From positions 1 to 64,000 of the forward strand of contig NZ_JABSNM010000004.1 in NCBI RefSeq assembly GCF_013294065.1: DNA of 64,000 bases. The letters run 5' to 3'. Below are positions 47,510 through 56,351 of this stretch, in pieces. The translations under genes were made by a program, and so were the position numbers. The notes beneath the pieces are model-generated. The model was not told the origin of the DNA. It did not search any database and saw nothing but the letters and a program-made list of their open reading frames with translations. The first letter of the stretch is position 1. Every line of letters begins with the position of its first letter. The stretch comes from Sphaerotilus uruguayifluvii (lineage in GTDB: Bacteria > Pseudomonadota > Gammaproteobacteria > Burkholderiales > Burkholderiaceae_C).

Positions 47510-50500
47510 TCATGAAGACCAGGTACCTGCGATCACCGGCTGCAGCGCCGCCTGATAGGCCGCCGGCAGCGTGCTGGTGCCGATCGAGGGCATCTCGAAG
47601 GCCGACATCGCCTCGATCAGCGTGTCGACCTGCGAGGCCTGCAGCACATGACCGTCGGCGGTGCGGAACTCCTCGATGCGCGCAGCCGGATCGCTGTCCC
47701 AGTCCATCAGGTAGATGCGGTCCCAGGTGCCGACGATGCTGACCTCCAGGAAGCCGTCGAGGCGCTGGAACCAGAGCTGGTCGATCGCCACGCCCGCCCC
47801 GAATTCGACGACATCGTGGTTGCCCTCGGTGTCGTCCCAGTCCCAGATCACGTCCAGGCTGGTGCCGCGGCCGACGCGGTAGACATCGTCGCCGGCGCCG
47901 CCGGCGAGCGAGTCGGCGCCGCCGCTGCCCAGGAGGGTGTCGCGGCCGGCCGTGCCCACCACCAGGTCGGTGCCGCCGCCGGCGTCGATCACCAGGCCGC
48001 CGACGACCGTCGTGCCGCTGAGGTCGATCACGTCGTCGGAGCTGGTGCCCAGCAGGCGCGCCACGCCGGCCACCCCGGTCACGTCGAGGATCTCGATGCC
48101 GCTGGCGGAGAAGTCCTTCACCGCCAGGTCCATGTCGCCGGTGCTGCTGGCGACGATGCGGTCGACGCCCTGCACGCCGGTGTCGGCCCAGGTGTCCCAG
48201 CCCTGGAAGGTCGAGGTCGCGTACCTGCCGCCGATGACGCGGTAGGTGTCGCTGCCCTCGCCGCCGTCGAGCACGTCGTCGCCGAAGCCGCCGACGAGGG
48301 TGTCGTCGCCGGCGCTGCCGATGATCGTGTCGTTGCCCCAGTTGCCGTCGATGACGATGTTGGCGCCGGTCAGCGTCGTGCCGCTGAAGTCGAGCCGGTT
48401 GTGGCCGCTGTCGCCGTACAGCCGCACCGTGCCGGCCGCGCCGGTCGCGTCGACCTGCTCGATGCCGGTGTCGACCCAGGACTGCAGGCCGATGTCGACA
48501 TCGCCGCTGCCCGAGGCCACCACCCGGTCGAGGCCGCCGGCGCCGGTGTCGTGGAACAGGTCGAAGCGCTGGAAGCTGCCCCAGCCGCCGGCCTCGTTGC
48601 CGGTGATGCGATAGGTGTCGCCGCCCTCTCCGCCGTCGAGCGTGTCGTTGCCGCCGCCGCCGACGATCAGGTCGGCGCCGGCGCTGCCGTAGACGGTGTC
48701 GTCGCCGTAGTCGGCCCAGATCTCGACATTGCCGCCCAGGACCGTGGTGCCGCGCAGGTCCATGAGGCTGGCGTTGCCGGTGTCGAGCAGGCGCACCGTG
48801 CCGGTCGCGCCGCGGCCGTCGATGACCTCGATGCCGGTGTTGCTCCAGCCCCAGGTGCCGATGTCGACGTCGCCGCTGCCGTAGGCGGCCAGCCGGTCGG
48901 TGCCGGTCGTGCCGCTGTCCTGGCGGTGGTCATGGTCCTGGTAGACGCCCCAGCCCCCGGCCTTGTTGCCGGTGACGCGGTAGGTGTCGCTGCCTTCGCC
49001 GCCGTCGAGCCAGTCGTCGCCGTTGCCGCCGACCAGCGTGTCGTCGCCGGCGCTGCCGATCAGCGTGTCGGTGCCGTAGCCGCCGTCGAGCGTGATGTTG
49101 CCGCCCACCAGCGTCGTGGTGCTGAAGTCCATGCGGTTGCCCGCACCGTTGCCGACGACCCGCACCGCCGCGGCCTCGCGGCCGTCGATCTGCTCGATGC
49201 CGGTGCCGACCCAGTCGGTCACGCCGATGTCGACCGCGCCGCCCCCGGTGGCGACGATGCGGTCGGTGCCGCTGGTTCCGCTGTCGCGGAAGGTGTCGTA
49301 GCCGCGGAAGACCGACCAGCCGGCCGCCTCGCTGCCGGTGACGCGGTAGACGTCGCCGCCGTTGCCGCCGTCGAGCCAGTCGTCGCCGAAGCTGGCGATG
49401 ACGGTGTCGCTGCCGGCGCTGCCGATCAGCGTGTCGTTGCCCCAGCCCTGGTCGATGACGACGTTGCTGCCCAGGATCGTCATGCCCGACAGGTCGAAGC
49501 GCTCGGCCGCGCCCTCGCCGAGCAGGCGCACCGTGCCGCTCGCGCCGCGGCCGTCGATCACCTCGATGCCGCTGGCCGCGCCCAGCCCGCCGCGCACGCC
49601 GATGTCGACATTGCCGCTGCCGACCGCCTCGATGCGGTCGGTGCCGCTGCTGCCGCTGTCGACATAGGTGTCGTAGCCGGAGAACGAGGCCGACTCGGTG
49701 CCGGTGACGCGGAAGGTGTCGCCGCCGCCGCCGCCGTCGAGGCGGTCCTCGCCGGAGCTGGCGAGGATCGTGTCGGCGCCGTCGGAGCCGATGACGGTGT
49801 CGTTGCCGCTGCTCGCGTCGATCACCACGTTCGTGCCGACGATCGTCGTGCCGCGCAGGTCGATCAGGTCCGAAGTGTATTCGGCCAGCAGGCGCACCGT
49901 GCCGGCCGCGCCGCTGCCGTCGACGATCTCGATGCCGCTGTCGCGCCAGTTGCGGATGCCGATGTCGACGTTGCCGGCGCCGAGCGCGACGATGCGGTCG
50001 ATGCCGCTGCTGCCGCTGTCGCGCCAGGTGTCGTAGCCGTGGAAGCCGGTGGCGGTGTTGCCGGTGACGCGGTAGGTGTCGCCGCCGCCGGCGCCGTCGA
50101 GCAGGTCCTCGCCGTTGTTGCTGACGAAGGTGTCGTCGCCGGCGCTGCCGTAGACGGTGTCGTTGCCGTTGCCCGCGTCGATCACCACGTTCGCACCGAT
50201 GATCGTCGTGGCGCGGAAGTCCAGCAGCTGCGCGCTGCTCTCGCCGAACAGGCGCACCGTGCCGGCCGCGCCGCTGCCGTCGATCACCTCGATGCCGCTG
50301 GCCGCGCCGAAGCTGCCCTTCAGGCCGATGTCGACCGCGCCGGCGCCCTGCGCGACGATGCGGTCGATGCCGGTGCTGCCGGTGTCCCGGTAGGTGTCGT
50401 GGTTGCGGAAGCTCGACCAGCCGCCGGCCTCGTTGCCGGTGACGACGAAGGTGTCGCCGCCCTCGCAGCCGTCGAGCGTGTCGTCGCCGCCGCCGCCGAC

Positions 50501-53500
50501 CACGGTGTCGGCGCCGGCGCTGCCGTAGACGACGTCGTTGCCGTAGTTGGCGTCGATCACCAGGTTCGCGCCGACCAGGGTGGCGCCGCGCAGGTCCAGC
50601 GTCGAGCTGCTGCCGTCGCCGTAGATGCGCACCGTGCCGGCGGCCTTCGTGCCGTCGATCACCTCGATGCCGGCGGCCAGCGCCGAGAAGCTGCCCTGCA
50701 GGCCGATGTCGACGTCGCCGCCGCCCACCGCCTCGATGCGGTCGATGCCGCGGGTGCCGCTGTCGCGGTAGGTGTCGTTGCCCTGGTAGCTCGACCAGCC
50801 GCCGGCCTCGTTGCCGGTGATGCGGTAGGTGTCGCTGCCCTCGCCGCCGTCGACCCAGTCGGTGTTCATGCCGCCGACGATGGTGTCGTCGCCGGCGCTG
50901 CCCCAGATCGTGTCGTTGCCGTAGTTGCCGTCGATGACGATGTTGCCGCCGACCAGCGTCGTCGCGCGCAGGTCGATGACGTTGGCGTCGCCGGTGTCGA
51001 GCAGGCGCACCGTGCCGGCCGCGCCCGTGCCGTCGATCACCTCGATGCCGGTGCCGGTGAAGCCGCGCACGCCGATGTCGACGTCGCCGCTGCCCGCCGC
51101 GACGATGCGGTCGGTGCCGCCGGCGCCCTCGTCGGCATAGGTGTCGTAGCCCTGGAAGCCGCTCGGGATCGAGCCGCTGACGCGCACCGTGTCGCTGCCG
51201 CCGGCGCCGTTCCAGCGGTCGTCGCCGGAGCCGTTGAGCAGGATGTCGTCGCCGGCGCTGCCGTGCACCACGTCGTTGGCGCCGCCGGCGTCGATGACCA
51301 GGTTCGCGCCGATCAGCTGCACGCCGCGGAAGTCCAGCGTGTCGTTGATCCAGCCCTCGGCCAGCAGCCGCACCGTGCCGCCGGCGCCGCTGGCGTCGAT
51401 CACCTCGATGCCGCTGGCCGCGGCGCTGAAGCCGCCGCGCAGGCCGATGTCGACGTCGCCGCTGCCCACCGCGACGATGCGGTCGACGCCGCTGGCGCCG
51501 GTGTCGCGCCAGGTGTCATAGCCGTGGAAGCCGGTGGTGGTGTTGCCGGTGACGCGGTAGGTGTCGCTGCCGCCCGCGCCGTCGAGCGTGTCCTCGCCGT
51601 TGTTGCTGACGAAGGTGTCGTCGCCGGCGCTGCCGTAGACGAGGTCGTTGCCGTTGCCGGCATCGATCACCACGTTCGTGCCGACGAGGGTCGTGCCGCG
51701 GAAGTCCAGCGTCTGCGCGCCGCTCTCGCCCAGCAGGCGCACCGTGCCGGCCGCGCCGCTGGCGTCGATCACCTCGATGCCGCTGGCCGCGCCGAAGCTG
51801 CCCTTGAAGCCGATGTCCACGTCGCCGGCGCCGAGCGCGACGATGCGGTCGACGCCGCTGCCGCCGCTGTCGCGCCAGGTGTCGTAGTTCTGGAAGACGG
51901 CGCCGACATTGGCGGTGTTGCCGGTGATGCGGTAGGTGTCGCCGCCCTCGCCGCCGTCCAGGGTGTCGTCGCCCTGGCCGCCGACGAGCGTGTCGGCGCC
52001 GGCGCTGCCGTAGACCAGGTCGTTGCCATAGTTGGCGTCGATCACCACGTTCGTGCCGACGACCGTCAGCCCGCGCAGGTCCAGCGTCGAGCTGCTGCCG
52101 TCGCCGTAGATGCGCACCGTGCCGGCGGCCTTCGTGGCGTCGATCGCCTCGATGCCGGCGCTGGCGGCGACGAAGCTGCCCAGCAGGCCGATGTCGACGT
52201 CGCCGCTGCCCACCGCCTCGATGCGGTCGACGCCGCTGCTGCCGCTGTCGCGGTAGGTGTCCCAGCCGTGGTAGCTGGCCCAGCCGCCGGACTCGGTGCC
52301 GCTGACCCGGTAGGTGTCGCCGCCCCCGCCGCCGTCGAGCACGTCGTTGTTCGCGCCGCCGATGATCGTGTCGGCTGCGGCGCTGCCCCAGATCGTGTCG
52401 TTGCCGTAGGCACCGTCGATGACGATGTTGCCGCCGGCCAGCGTCGTCGCGCGCAGGTCGATGACGTTGGCGTCGCCGGTGTCGAGCAGGCGCACCGTGC
52501 CGGCCGCGCCACTGCCGTCGATCACCTCGATGCCGGTGCCGACGAAGCCCTTCACGCCGATGTCGACGTCGCCCGAGCCGACCGCGACGAGGCGGTCGGT
52601 GCCGCTGCTGCCGTCGTCGGCATAGGTGTCGTAGCCCTGGAAGCCGCTGGCGGCGGTGCCGCTGATGCGCACCGTGTCGCTGCCGCCGGCACCGTTCCAG
52701 AAGTCCTCGCCCGAGCCGTTCAGCAGCAGGTCGTCGCCGGCGCTGCCGTGCACCGTGTCGTTGCCCCAGCCGGCGTCGATGACCAGGTTCGAGCCGATCA
52801 GCCGGGTGCCGCGCAGGTCGACCAGGTCGGCGCTCGACTGCGCCAGCAGCCGCACCGTGCCGGTCGCGCCGCTGGCGTCGATCTCCTCGATGCCGGTGGC
52901 CGACCAGCTGCGGATGCCGATGTCGACATCGCCGCCGACCGCCACCACCCGGTCGATGCCGCTGCTGCCGCTGTCGCGGAAGGTGTCGTAGCCGTGGAAG
53001 CCGCTGGTGGTGTTGCCGGTGACGCGGTAGGTGTCGCCGCCGCCGGCGCCGTCGAGCGTGTCCTCGCCGTTGTTGCTGACGAAGGTGTCGGCGCCGGCGC
53101 TGCCGTAGACGACGTCGTTGCCGTTGCCCGCGTCGATCACCACGTTCGTGCCGAGGATCGTCGTGGTGCGGAAGTCCAGCGTCTGCGAGGCGCTCTCGCC
53201 GAGCAGGCGCACCGTGCCGGCCGCGCCGCTGCCGTCGATCACCTCGATGCCGCTGAAGCTGCCGTAGCTGCCCTTGATGCCGATGTCGACATTGCCGCCG
53301 CCCACCGCGACCACCCGGTCGGTGCCGGAGGCGGGCGCGCCGCTGTCGCGCCAGGTGTCGTAGCCCTGGAAGCCGCTGGCGGTGCTGCCGGTGACGCGGT
53401 AGGTGTCGCCGCCGCCGGCGCCGTCGAGCGTGTCGTCGCCCCAGCTCGCCAGCAGCGTGTCGGCCGCGGCGCTGCCATAGACGGTGTCGTTGCCGTAGTT

Positions 53501-55501
53501 CGAGTCGATGACCAGGTTGCTGCCCAGCAGCTGCACGCCGCGCAGGTCGAGCTGCGTGGCGTTGCCGTCGCCGTAGACGCGCACCGTGCCTGCGGCACCG
53601 GTCGCGTCGATCTGCTCGATGCCGGAGAGCGCCGCGCTGAAGTCGCCCAGCACGCCGATGTCGACGTCGCCCGCGCCCGCCGCGACGATGCGGTCGACGC
53701 CGCTGCTGCCGCTGTCGCGGTAGATGTCATGGTTCTGGAAGCTCGACCAGCCGCCGGCCTCGCTGCCGGTGATGCGGTAGGTGTCGCCGCCCTCGCCGCC
53801 GTCGACCCAGTCGTTGCCGCCGGCCGACACCAGGGTGTCGGCGCCGGCGCTGCCCCAGATCGTGTCGTTGCCGTAGCTGGCGTCGATGACGATGTTGCCG
53901 CCGACCAGCGTCGTCGCGCGCAGGTCGATGACGCTGGCGTCGCCGGTGTCGAGCAGACGCACCGTGCCGGCCGCGCCGCTGCCGTCGATCACCTCGATGC
54001 CGCTGCCGGTGAAGCCCTTCACGCCGATGTCGACGTCGCCCGCGCCGATCGCGGCGATGCGGTCGGTGCCGCCGCTGCCGCTGTCGCGGTAGACATCGTG
54101 GCCGAGGTAGCCGGACGCGGCATTGCCGGTGACGCGGTACAGGTCGCCGCCGTCGCTGCCGTCGACGGTGTCGTCGCCGGAGTTCGCCTGCAGGATGTCG
54201 GCCGCGCGCGATCCGGTGATCGTGTCGTGGCCGCCGCCGGCATCGATCACCAGCGTGCCGCCGGTGACCGCGACCTCGCGCAGGTCGAAGAGCTCGGCGG
54301 CGTTCTCGCCGAGCAGCCGCGCCTCGCCGCCGCCGACCTGCGACAGGTCGATCTGCTCGATGCCGGTCAGCGCCGCGCCGAAGCCGCCGCGCGTGCCGAT
54401 GTCGACGCCGGCGCTGCCGATCGCCACGATCCGGTCGACGCCGTCGGTGCCGCTGTCGCGCCAGCTGTCGTAGCCCTGGAAGCCGCTGGCCTGCGTGCCG
54501 GTGACCCGGAAGGTGTCGCCGCCGCCGGCGCCGTCGAGCACGTCCTCGCCCCAGCTCGACACCAGCGTGTCGACGCCCTGGCTGCCGTAGACGGTGTCGT
54601 TGCCATGGCTGGCGTCGATGACGATGTTGTCGCCGAGCAGCGTCGTCGCGCGCAGGTCGATCAGGTTCGAGGCGCTGCTGTCGATCAGGCGCACCGTGCC
54701 GGCGGCGCCGCGGCCGTCGATCACCTCGATGCCGCTGTCGGCGAAGCCCTTGATGCCGATGTCGACGTCGCCGTCGCCATAGGCGGCGATCGTGTCGGCG
54801 CCGCCGGTGCCGGTGTCGCGGTAGATGTCGTTGCCCTGGTAGCCCAGCGCGCTGGTGCCGCCGGCGCGGTAGAGATCGCCGCCGTCGCTGCCGTCGAGCA
54901 CGTCGTCGCCCTGGTTGCCCTGCAGGATGTCGGCCGCGCGCGAGCCGGTCACCGTGTCGTTGCCGTAGCCGGCATCGATCACCAGCGTGCCGCCGAGCAC
55001 CGCGACATCGCGCAGGTCGAAGGTCTCCGAGGCGCCTTCGCCGAGCAGGCGCACCTCGCCGCTGGCCTGGCTCAGGTCGATCTGCTCGATGCCGGTCAGC
55101 GCCGCGCCGAAGCCGCCGCGCACGCCGATGTCGACGCCGCCGCTGCCGATCGCCACGATCCGGTCGACGCCGGCCGTGCCGCTGTCGCGCAGGCTGTCGT
55201 AGCCGCTGAAGCCGCTGGCGTAGGTGCCGCTGACCCGGTAGGTGTCGCTGCCCGCACCACCGTCGAGCAGGTCCTCGTTGCTCTCGCCCACGAGCAGGTC
55301 GTCGCCCGCACCACCCTCGAGCGTGTCGTTGCCCGAGCCGCCCCACAAGGTGTCGTCGCCGTCGCCGCCCTGCACCGAATCGTTGCGTGCGTAGGCGAAT
55401 ATCTCGTCCGCGCCGGTACCACCGATCAGGGTTTCTGCGGAGTCGCTGCCCGATATCACCGTGATCACCCCCGCCACACTGGAAACCTTTATTGCACTCA
55501 T
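47510..55501 (-). CDS. Giant RTX-type repeat protein, 20 tandem ~122-residue repeats
   Basis: 2663 aa from ATG 55501 (TTG 55528 is an alternative; neither ribosome site is strong). No N-terminal signal peptide. Residues 1-85 hold classical RTX nonapeptides (GGTGADEIF, GGDGDDTLWGGSGNDTLEGGAGDDLL). Residues 86-2538 are 20 repeats of 119-126 aa with the pattern DTYRVTG, GYDTxRDSG, DRIVAxGxGDVDIG, GIEVIDGSGAAGTVRLL, DLRxTTLxGxNxVIDAxxGNDTVxGSAGxDTL, GDDxLDGGxGG. Residues 2539-2663 have QLWFQRLDGFLEVSIVG and end PVIAGTWSS, the C-terminal RTX-related domain also seen at 1-301. The composition is acidic, Gly/Asp-rich and Cys-poor. It is probably a calcium-binding beta-solenoid secreted by a type I system: adhesin, S-layer or biofilm protein. 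That role is inference. Confidence 0.88.
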   Translation of the reverse strand: MSAIKVSSVAGVITVISGSDSAETLIGGTGADEIFAYARNDSVQGGDGDDTLWGGSGNDTLEGGAGDDLLVGESNEDLLDGGAGSDTYRVSGTYASGFSGYDSLRDSGTAGVDRIVAIGSGGVDIGVRGGFGAALTGIEQIDLSQASGEVRLLGEGASETFDLRDVAVLGGTLVIDAGYGNDTVTGSRAADILQGNQGDDVLDGSDGGDLYRAGGTSALGYQGNDIYRDTGTGGADTIAAYGDGDVDIGIKGFADSGIEVIDGRGAAGTVRLIDSSASNLIDLRATTLLGDNIVIDASHGNDTVYGSQGVDTLVSSWGEDVLDGAGGGDTFRVTGTQASGFQGYDSWRDSGTDGVDRIVAIGSAGVDIGTRGGFGAALTGIEQIDLSQVGGGEARLLGENAAELFDLREVAVTGGTLVIDAGGGHDTITGSRAADILQANSGDDTVDGSDGGDLYRVTGNAASGYLGHDVYRDSGSGGTDRIAAIGAGDVDIGVKGFTGSGIEVIDGSGAAGTVRLLDTGDASVIDLRATTLVGGNIVIDASYGNDTIWGSAGADTLVSAGGNDWVDGGEGGDTYRITGSEAGGWSSFQNHDIYRDSGSSGVDRIVAAGAGDVDIGVLGDFSAALSGIEQIDATGAAGTVRVYGDGNATQLDLRGVQLLGSNLVIDSNYGNDTVYGSAAADTLLASWGDDTLDGAGGGDTYRVTGSTASGFQGYDTWRDSGAPASGTDRVVAVGGGNVDIGIKGSYGSFSGIEVIDGSGAAGTVRLLGESASQTLDFRTTTILGTNVVIDAGNGNDVVYGSAGADTFVSNNGEDTLDGAGGGDTYRVTGNTTSGFHGYDTFRDSGSSGIDRVVAVGGDVDIGIRSWSATGIEEIDASGATGTVRLLAQSSADLVDLRGTRLIGSNLVIDAGWGNDTVHGSAGDDLLLNGSGEDFWNGAGGSDTVRISGTAASGFQGYDTYADDGSSGTDRLVAVGSGDVDIGVKGFVGTGIEVIDGSGAAGTVRLLDTGDANVIDLRATTLAGGNIVIDGAYGNDTIWGSAAADTIIGGANNDVLDGGGGGDTYRVSGTESGGWASYHGWDTYRDSGSSGVDRIEAVGSGDVDIGLLGSFVAASAGIEAIDATKAAGTVRIYGDGSSSTLDLRGLTVVGTNVVIDANYGNDLVYGSAGADTLVGGQGDDTLDGGEGGDTYRITGNTANVGAVFQNYDTWRDSGGSGVDRIVALGAGDVDIGFKGSFGAASGIEVIDASGAAGTVRLLGESGAQTLDFRGTTLVGTNVVIDAGNGNDLVYGSAGDDTFVSNNGEDTLDGAGGSDTYRVTGNTTTGFHGYDTWRDTGASGVDRIVAVGSGDVDIGLRGGFSAAASGIEVIDASGAGGTVRLLAEGWINDTLDFRGVQLIGANLVIDAGGANDVVHGSAGDDILLNGSGDDRWNGAGGSDTVRVSGSIPSGFQGYDTYADEGAGGTDRIVAAGSGDVDIGVRGFTGTGIEVIDGTGAAGTVRLLDTGDANVIDLRATTLVGGNIVIDGNYGNDTIWGSAGDDTIVGGMNTDWVDGGEGSDTYRITGNEAGGWSSYQGNDTYRDSGTRGIDRIEAVGGGDVDIGLQGSFSALAAGIEVIDGTKAAGTVRIYGDGSSSTLDLRGATLVGANLVIDANYGNDVVYGSAGADTVVGGGGDDTLDGCEGGDTFVVTGNEAGGWSSFRNHDTYRDTGSTGIDRIVAQGAGAVDIGLKGSFGAASGIEVIDGSGAAGTVRLFGESSAQLLDFRATTIIGANVVIDAGNGNDTVYGSAGDDTFVSNNGEDLLDGAGGGDTYRVTGNTATGFHGYDTWRDSGSSGIDRIVALGAGNVDIGIRNWRDSGIEIVDGSGAAGTVRLLAEYTSDLIDLRGTTIVGTNVVIDASSGNDTVIGSDGADTILASSGEDRLDGGGGGDTFRVTGTESASFSGYDTYVDSGSSGTDRIEAVGSGNVDIGVRGGLGAASGIEVIDGRGASGTVRLLGEGAAERFDLSGMTILGSNVVIDQGWGNDTLIGSAGSDTVIASFGDDWLDGGNGGDVYRVTGSEAAGWSVFRGYDTFRDSGTSGTDRIVATGGGAVDIGVTDWVGTGIEQIDGREAAAVRVVGNGAGNRMDFSTTTLVGGNITLDGGYGTDTLIGSAGDDTLVGGNGDDWLDGGEGSDTYRVTGNKAGGWGVYQDHDHRQDSGTTGTDRLAAYGSGDVDIGTWGWSNTGIEVIDGRGATGTVRLLDTGNASLMDLRGTTVLGGNVEIWADYGDDTVYGSAGADLIVGGGGNDTLDGGEGGDTYRITGNEAGGWGSFQRFDLFHDTGAGGLDRVVASGSGDVDIGLQSWVDTGIEQVDATGAAGTVRLYGDSGHNRLDFSGTTLTGANIVIDGNWGNDTIIGSAGDDTLVGGFGDDVLDGGEGSDTYRVIGGRYATSTFQGWDTWADTGVQGVDRIVASSTGDMDLAVKDFSASGIEILDVTGVAGVARLLGTSSDDVIDLSGTTVVGGLVIDAGGGTDLVVGTAGRDTLLGSGGADSLAGGAGDDVYRVGRGTSLDVIWDWDDTEGNHDVVEFGAGVAIDQLWFQRLDGFLEVSIVGTWDRIYLMDWDSDPAARIEEFRTADGHVLQASQVDTLIEAMSAFEMPSIGTSTLPAAYQAALQPVIAGTWSS
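47888..55246 (-). repeat. Array of 20 in-frame tandem repeats, 357-378 bp each
   Basis: Unit starts (first base of the Asp codon of DTYR or equivalent, minus strand): 55246, 54877, 54517, 54145, 53785, 53407, 53035, 52678, 52318, 51940, 51565, 51193, 50833, 50455, 50080, 49720, 49354, 48988, 48619, 48250, with the next boundary at 47887. All spacings are multiples of three. The array is purely coding and is not CRISPR. Confidence 0.95.
49721..54145 (-). repeat. Three copies of a four-unit superblock (~1.47 kb each)
   Basis: Units 4-7 (54145-52679), 8-11 (52678-51194) and 12-15 (51193-49721) line up in order: type A with RLLDTGDANVIDLRATTL and NDTIWGSA; type B with GGWSSY and VRIYGDGSSSTLDLRG; type C with LLGES and FVSNNGEDTLDGAGG; type D with GFHGYDT (the units 7 and 11 copies also carry LLNGSG and WNGAGGSDTVR). 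Periods are 1467, 1485 and 1473 bp. Long stretches are nearly identical at DNA level, for example near 50939, 52431 and 53896. Confidence 0.9.
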
Positions 55502-55889
55502 CCGGGTAAACCCTGTTTGTTCGTCCAACCCAACGGCCGCTTCCGCGCCATGCGGTCCGACCTCCTGCGGTCATCCCGGCCGATCCTTCCTGACAGCGCG
55601 CCAGGCACGGGTCTGCCGGACGTCGGAAGGGGTCGAACTCGAAATGAAAAAGCCGTCAGGTTGTATCCGAGTCGCTGCCGCGCAGGCGATACCCGAGCCA
55701 CGGGGGAACAGCCCCGATCGGCCGCCTTCCGGTGTGACATGTGCACGCAAACAGGGCCATCACGGCAGGCTGGAGGCGCGAGGACGACCCGGAACGGTGC
55801 GCTCCCCGCAGGGCGTCGGCGGGGCCGCCGAGCGGGTCCGGCGCTGCGTCAGGCGGGCGTCAGAGACATGCCAGATAAGCGTCCGGGCA

Positions 55890-55913
55890 AATATTTGATG
55901 GCCATCAAATATT
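55890..55913. promoter_or_regulatory. Perfect 24-bp palindrome with an exact FNR/Anr box
   Basis: Each 12-base arm (AATATTTGATGG and its complement) is intact. The centre, TTGAT-GGCC-ATCAA (55895-55908), equals the FNR/CRP-family anaerobic consensus TTGAT-N4-ATCAA. It is 129 bp before the DUF485-ActP operon and about 390 bp before the giant repeat gene. A TACCCT hexamer at 55931-55936 would put a start near 55943 and the box at -41.5, the class II activator position. The rest of 55502-56042 (541 bp) holds no gene that I can support. Confidence 0.75.
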
Positions 55914-55994
55914 AGGGATTACCCGGCCAATACCCTGAACCGTCATCTCCGTGAAATATGTTGAAACGGTCAGTATTCGGTCAGGCTCGCTTCC

Positions 55995-56000
55995 TAGACT
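55995..56000 (+). promoter_or_regulatory. Alternative -10 element of the DUF485-actP operon
   Basis: TAGACT, the same hexamer as the -10 boxes proposed for the RlpA-like gene and dctA, 43 bp before the DUF485 ATG. No good -35 is present at 16-18 bp, so it would need an activator. Confidence 0.35.
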
Positions 56001-56042
56001 GCCCCCCGGATATTCGACAAACATTCCAATCCGGAGCACCAA

Positions 56043-56351
56043 ATGGCAGATCCTGTGGTCGCCCGCATCAGGGCAAACCCCAAGTATGCGGAACTGAAGA
56101 GCAAGCGCAGCGGCTTCGGCTGGCTGCTGACGCTGCTGATGATGGTCGTGTATTACGGCTACATCGCGCTGATCGCGTTCAACAAGGAGTTCCTGGGCCA
56201 GAAGATGGGCGAAGGCGTCACGACGCTGGGTGTGCCGATCGGCATGGGCGTCATCCTCTTCACCATCGTGATCACCGGCGTGTACGTGCGCCGTGCCAAT
56301 GACGAGTTCGATCGTCTGACCAAGGAAATCCTGCAGGAGGTCTCGAAGTGA
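56043..56351 (+). CDS. yjcH: DUF485 small membrane protein (YjcH-like)
   Basis: 102 aa; GGAG 7 bases before ATG. Two membrane helices: [22 protein letters not shown] (about 24-45) and [25 protein letters not shown] (about 62-86). DUF485 proteins are encoded immediately before actP-type acetate/solute symporters, as in the E. coli acs-yjcH-actP operon, and are thought to act with them. The stop overlaps the ActP GTG start (GTGA). Confidence 0.93.
   Translation: MADPVVARIRANPKYAELKSKRSGFGWLLTLLMMVVYYGYIALIAFNKEFLGQKMGEGVTTLGVPIGMGVILFTIVITGVYVRRANDEFDRLTKEILQEVSK

Noticed and set aside
47888-55246. Periodic repeats considered as a CRISPR array or satellite
   Set aside because: Repeat length is 357-378 bp, always a multiple of three, without spacers, and the reading frame is continuous with conserved protein motifs.
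47648-55915. Very long open frame (about 2755 codons) on the plus strand, antisense to the giant repeat gene
   Set aside because: It mirrors the GC-biased repeat codons of the minus-strand gene; its translation is Ala/Val/Asp/His-rich low-complexity text with no domain, and the RTX motifs are all on the minus strand.
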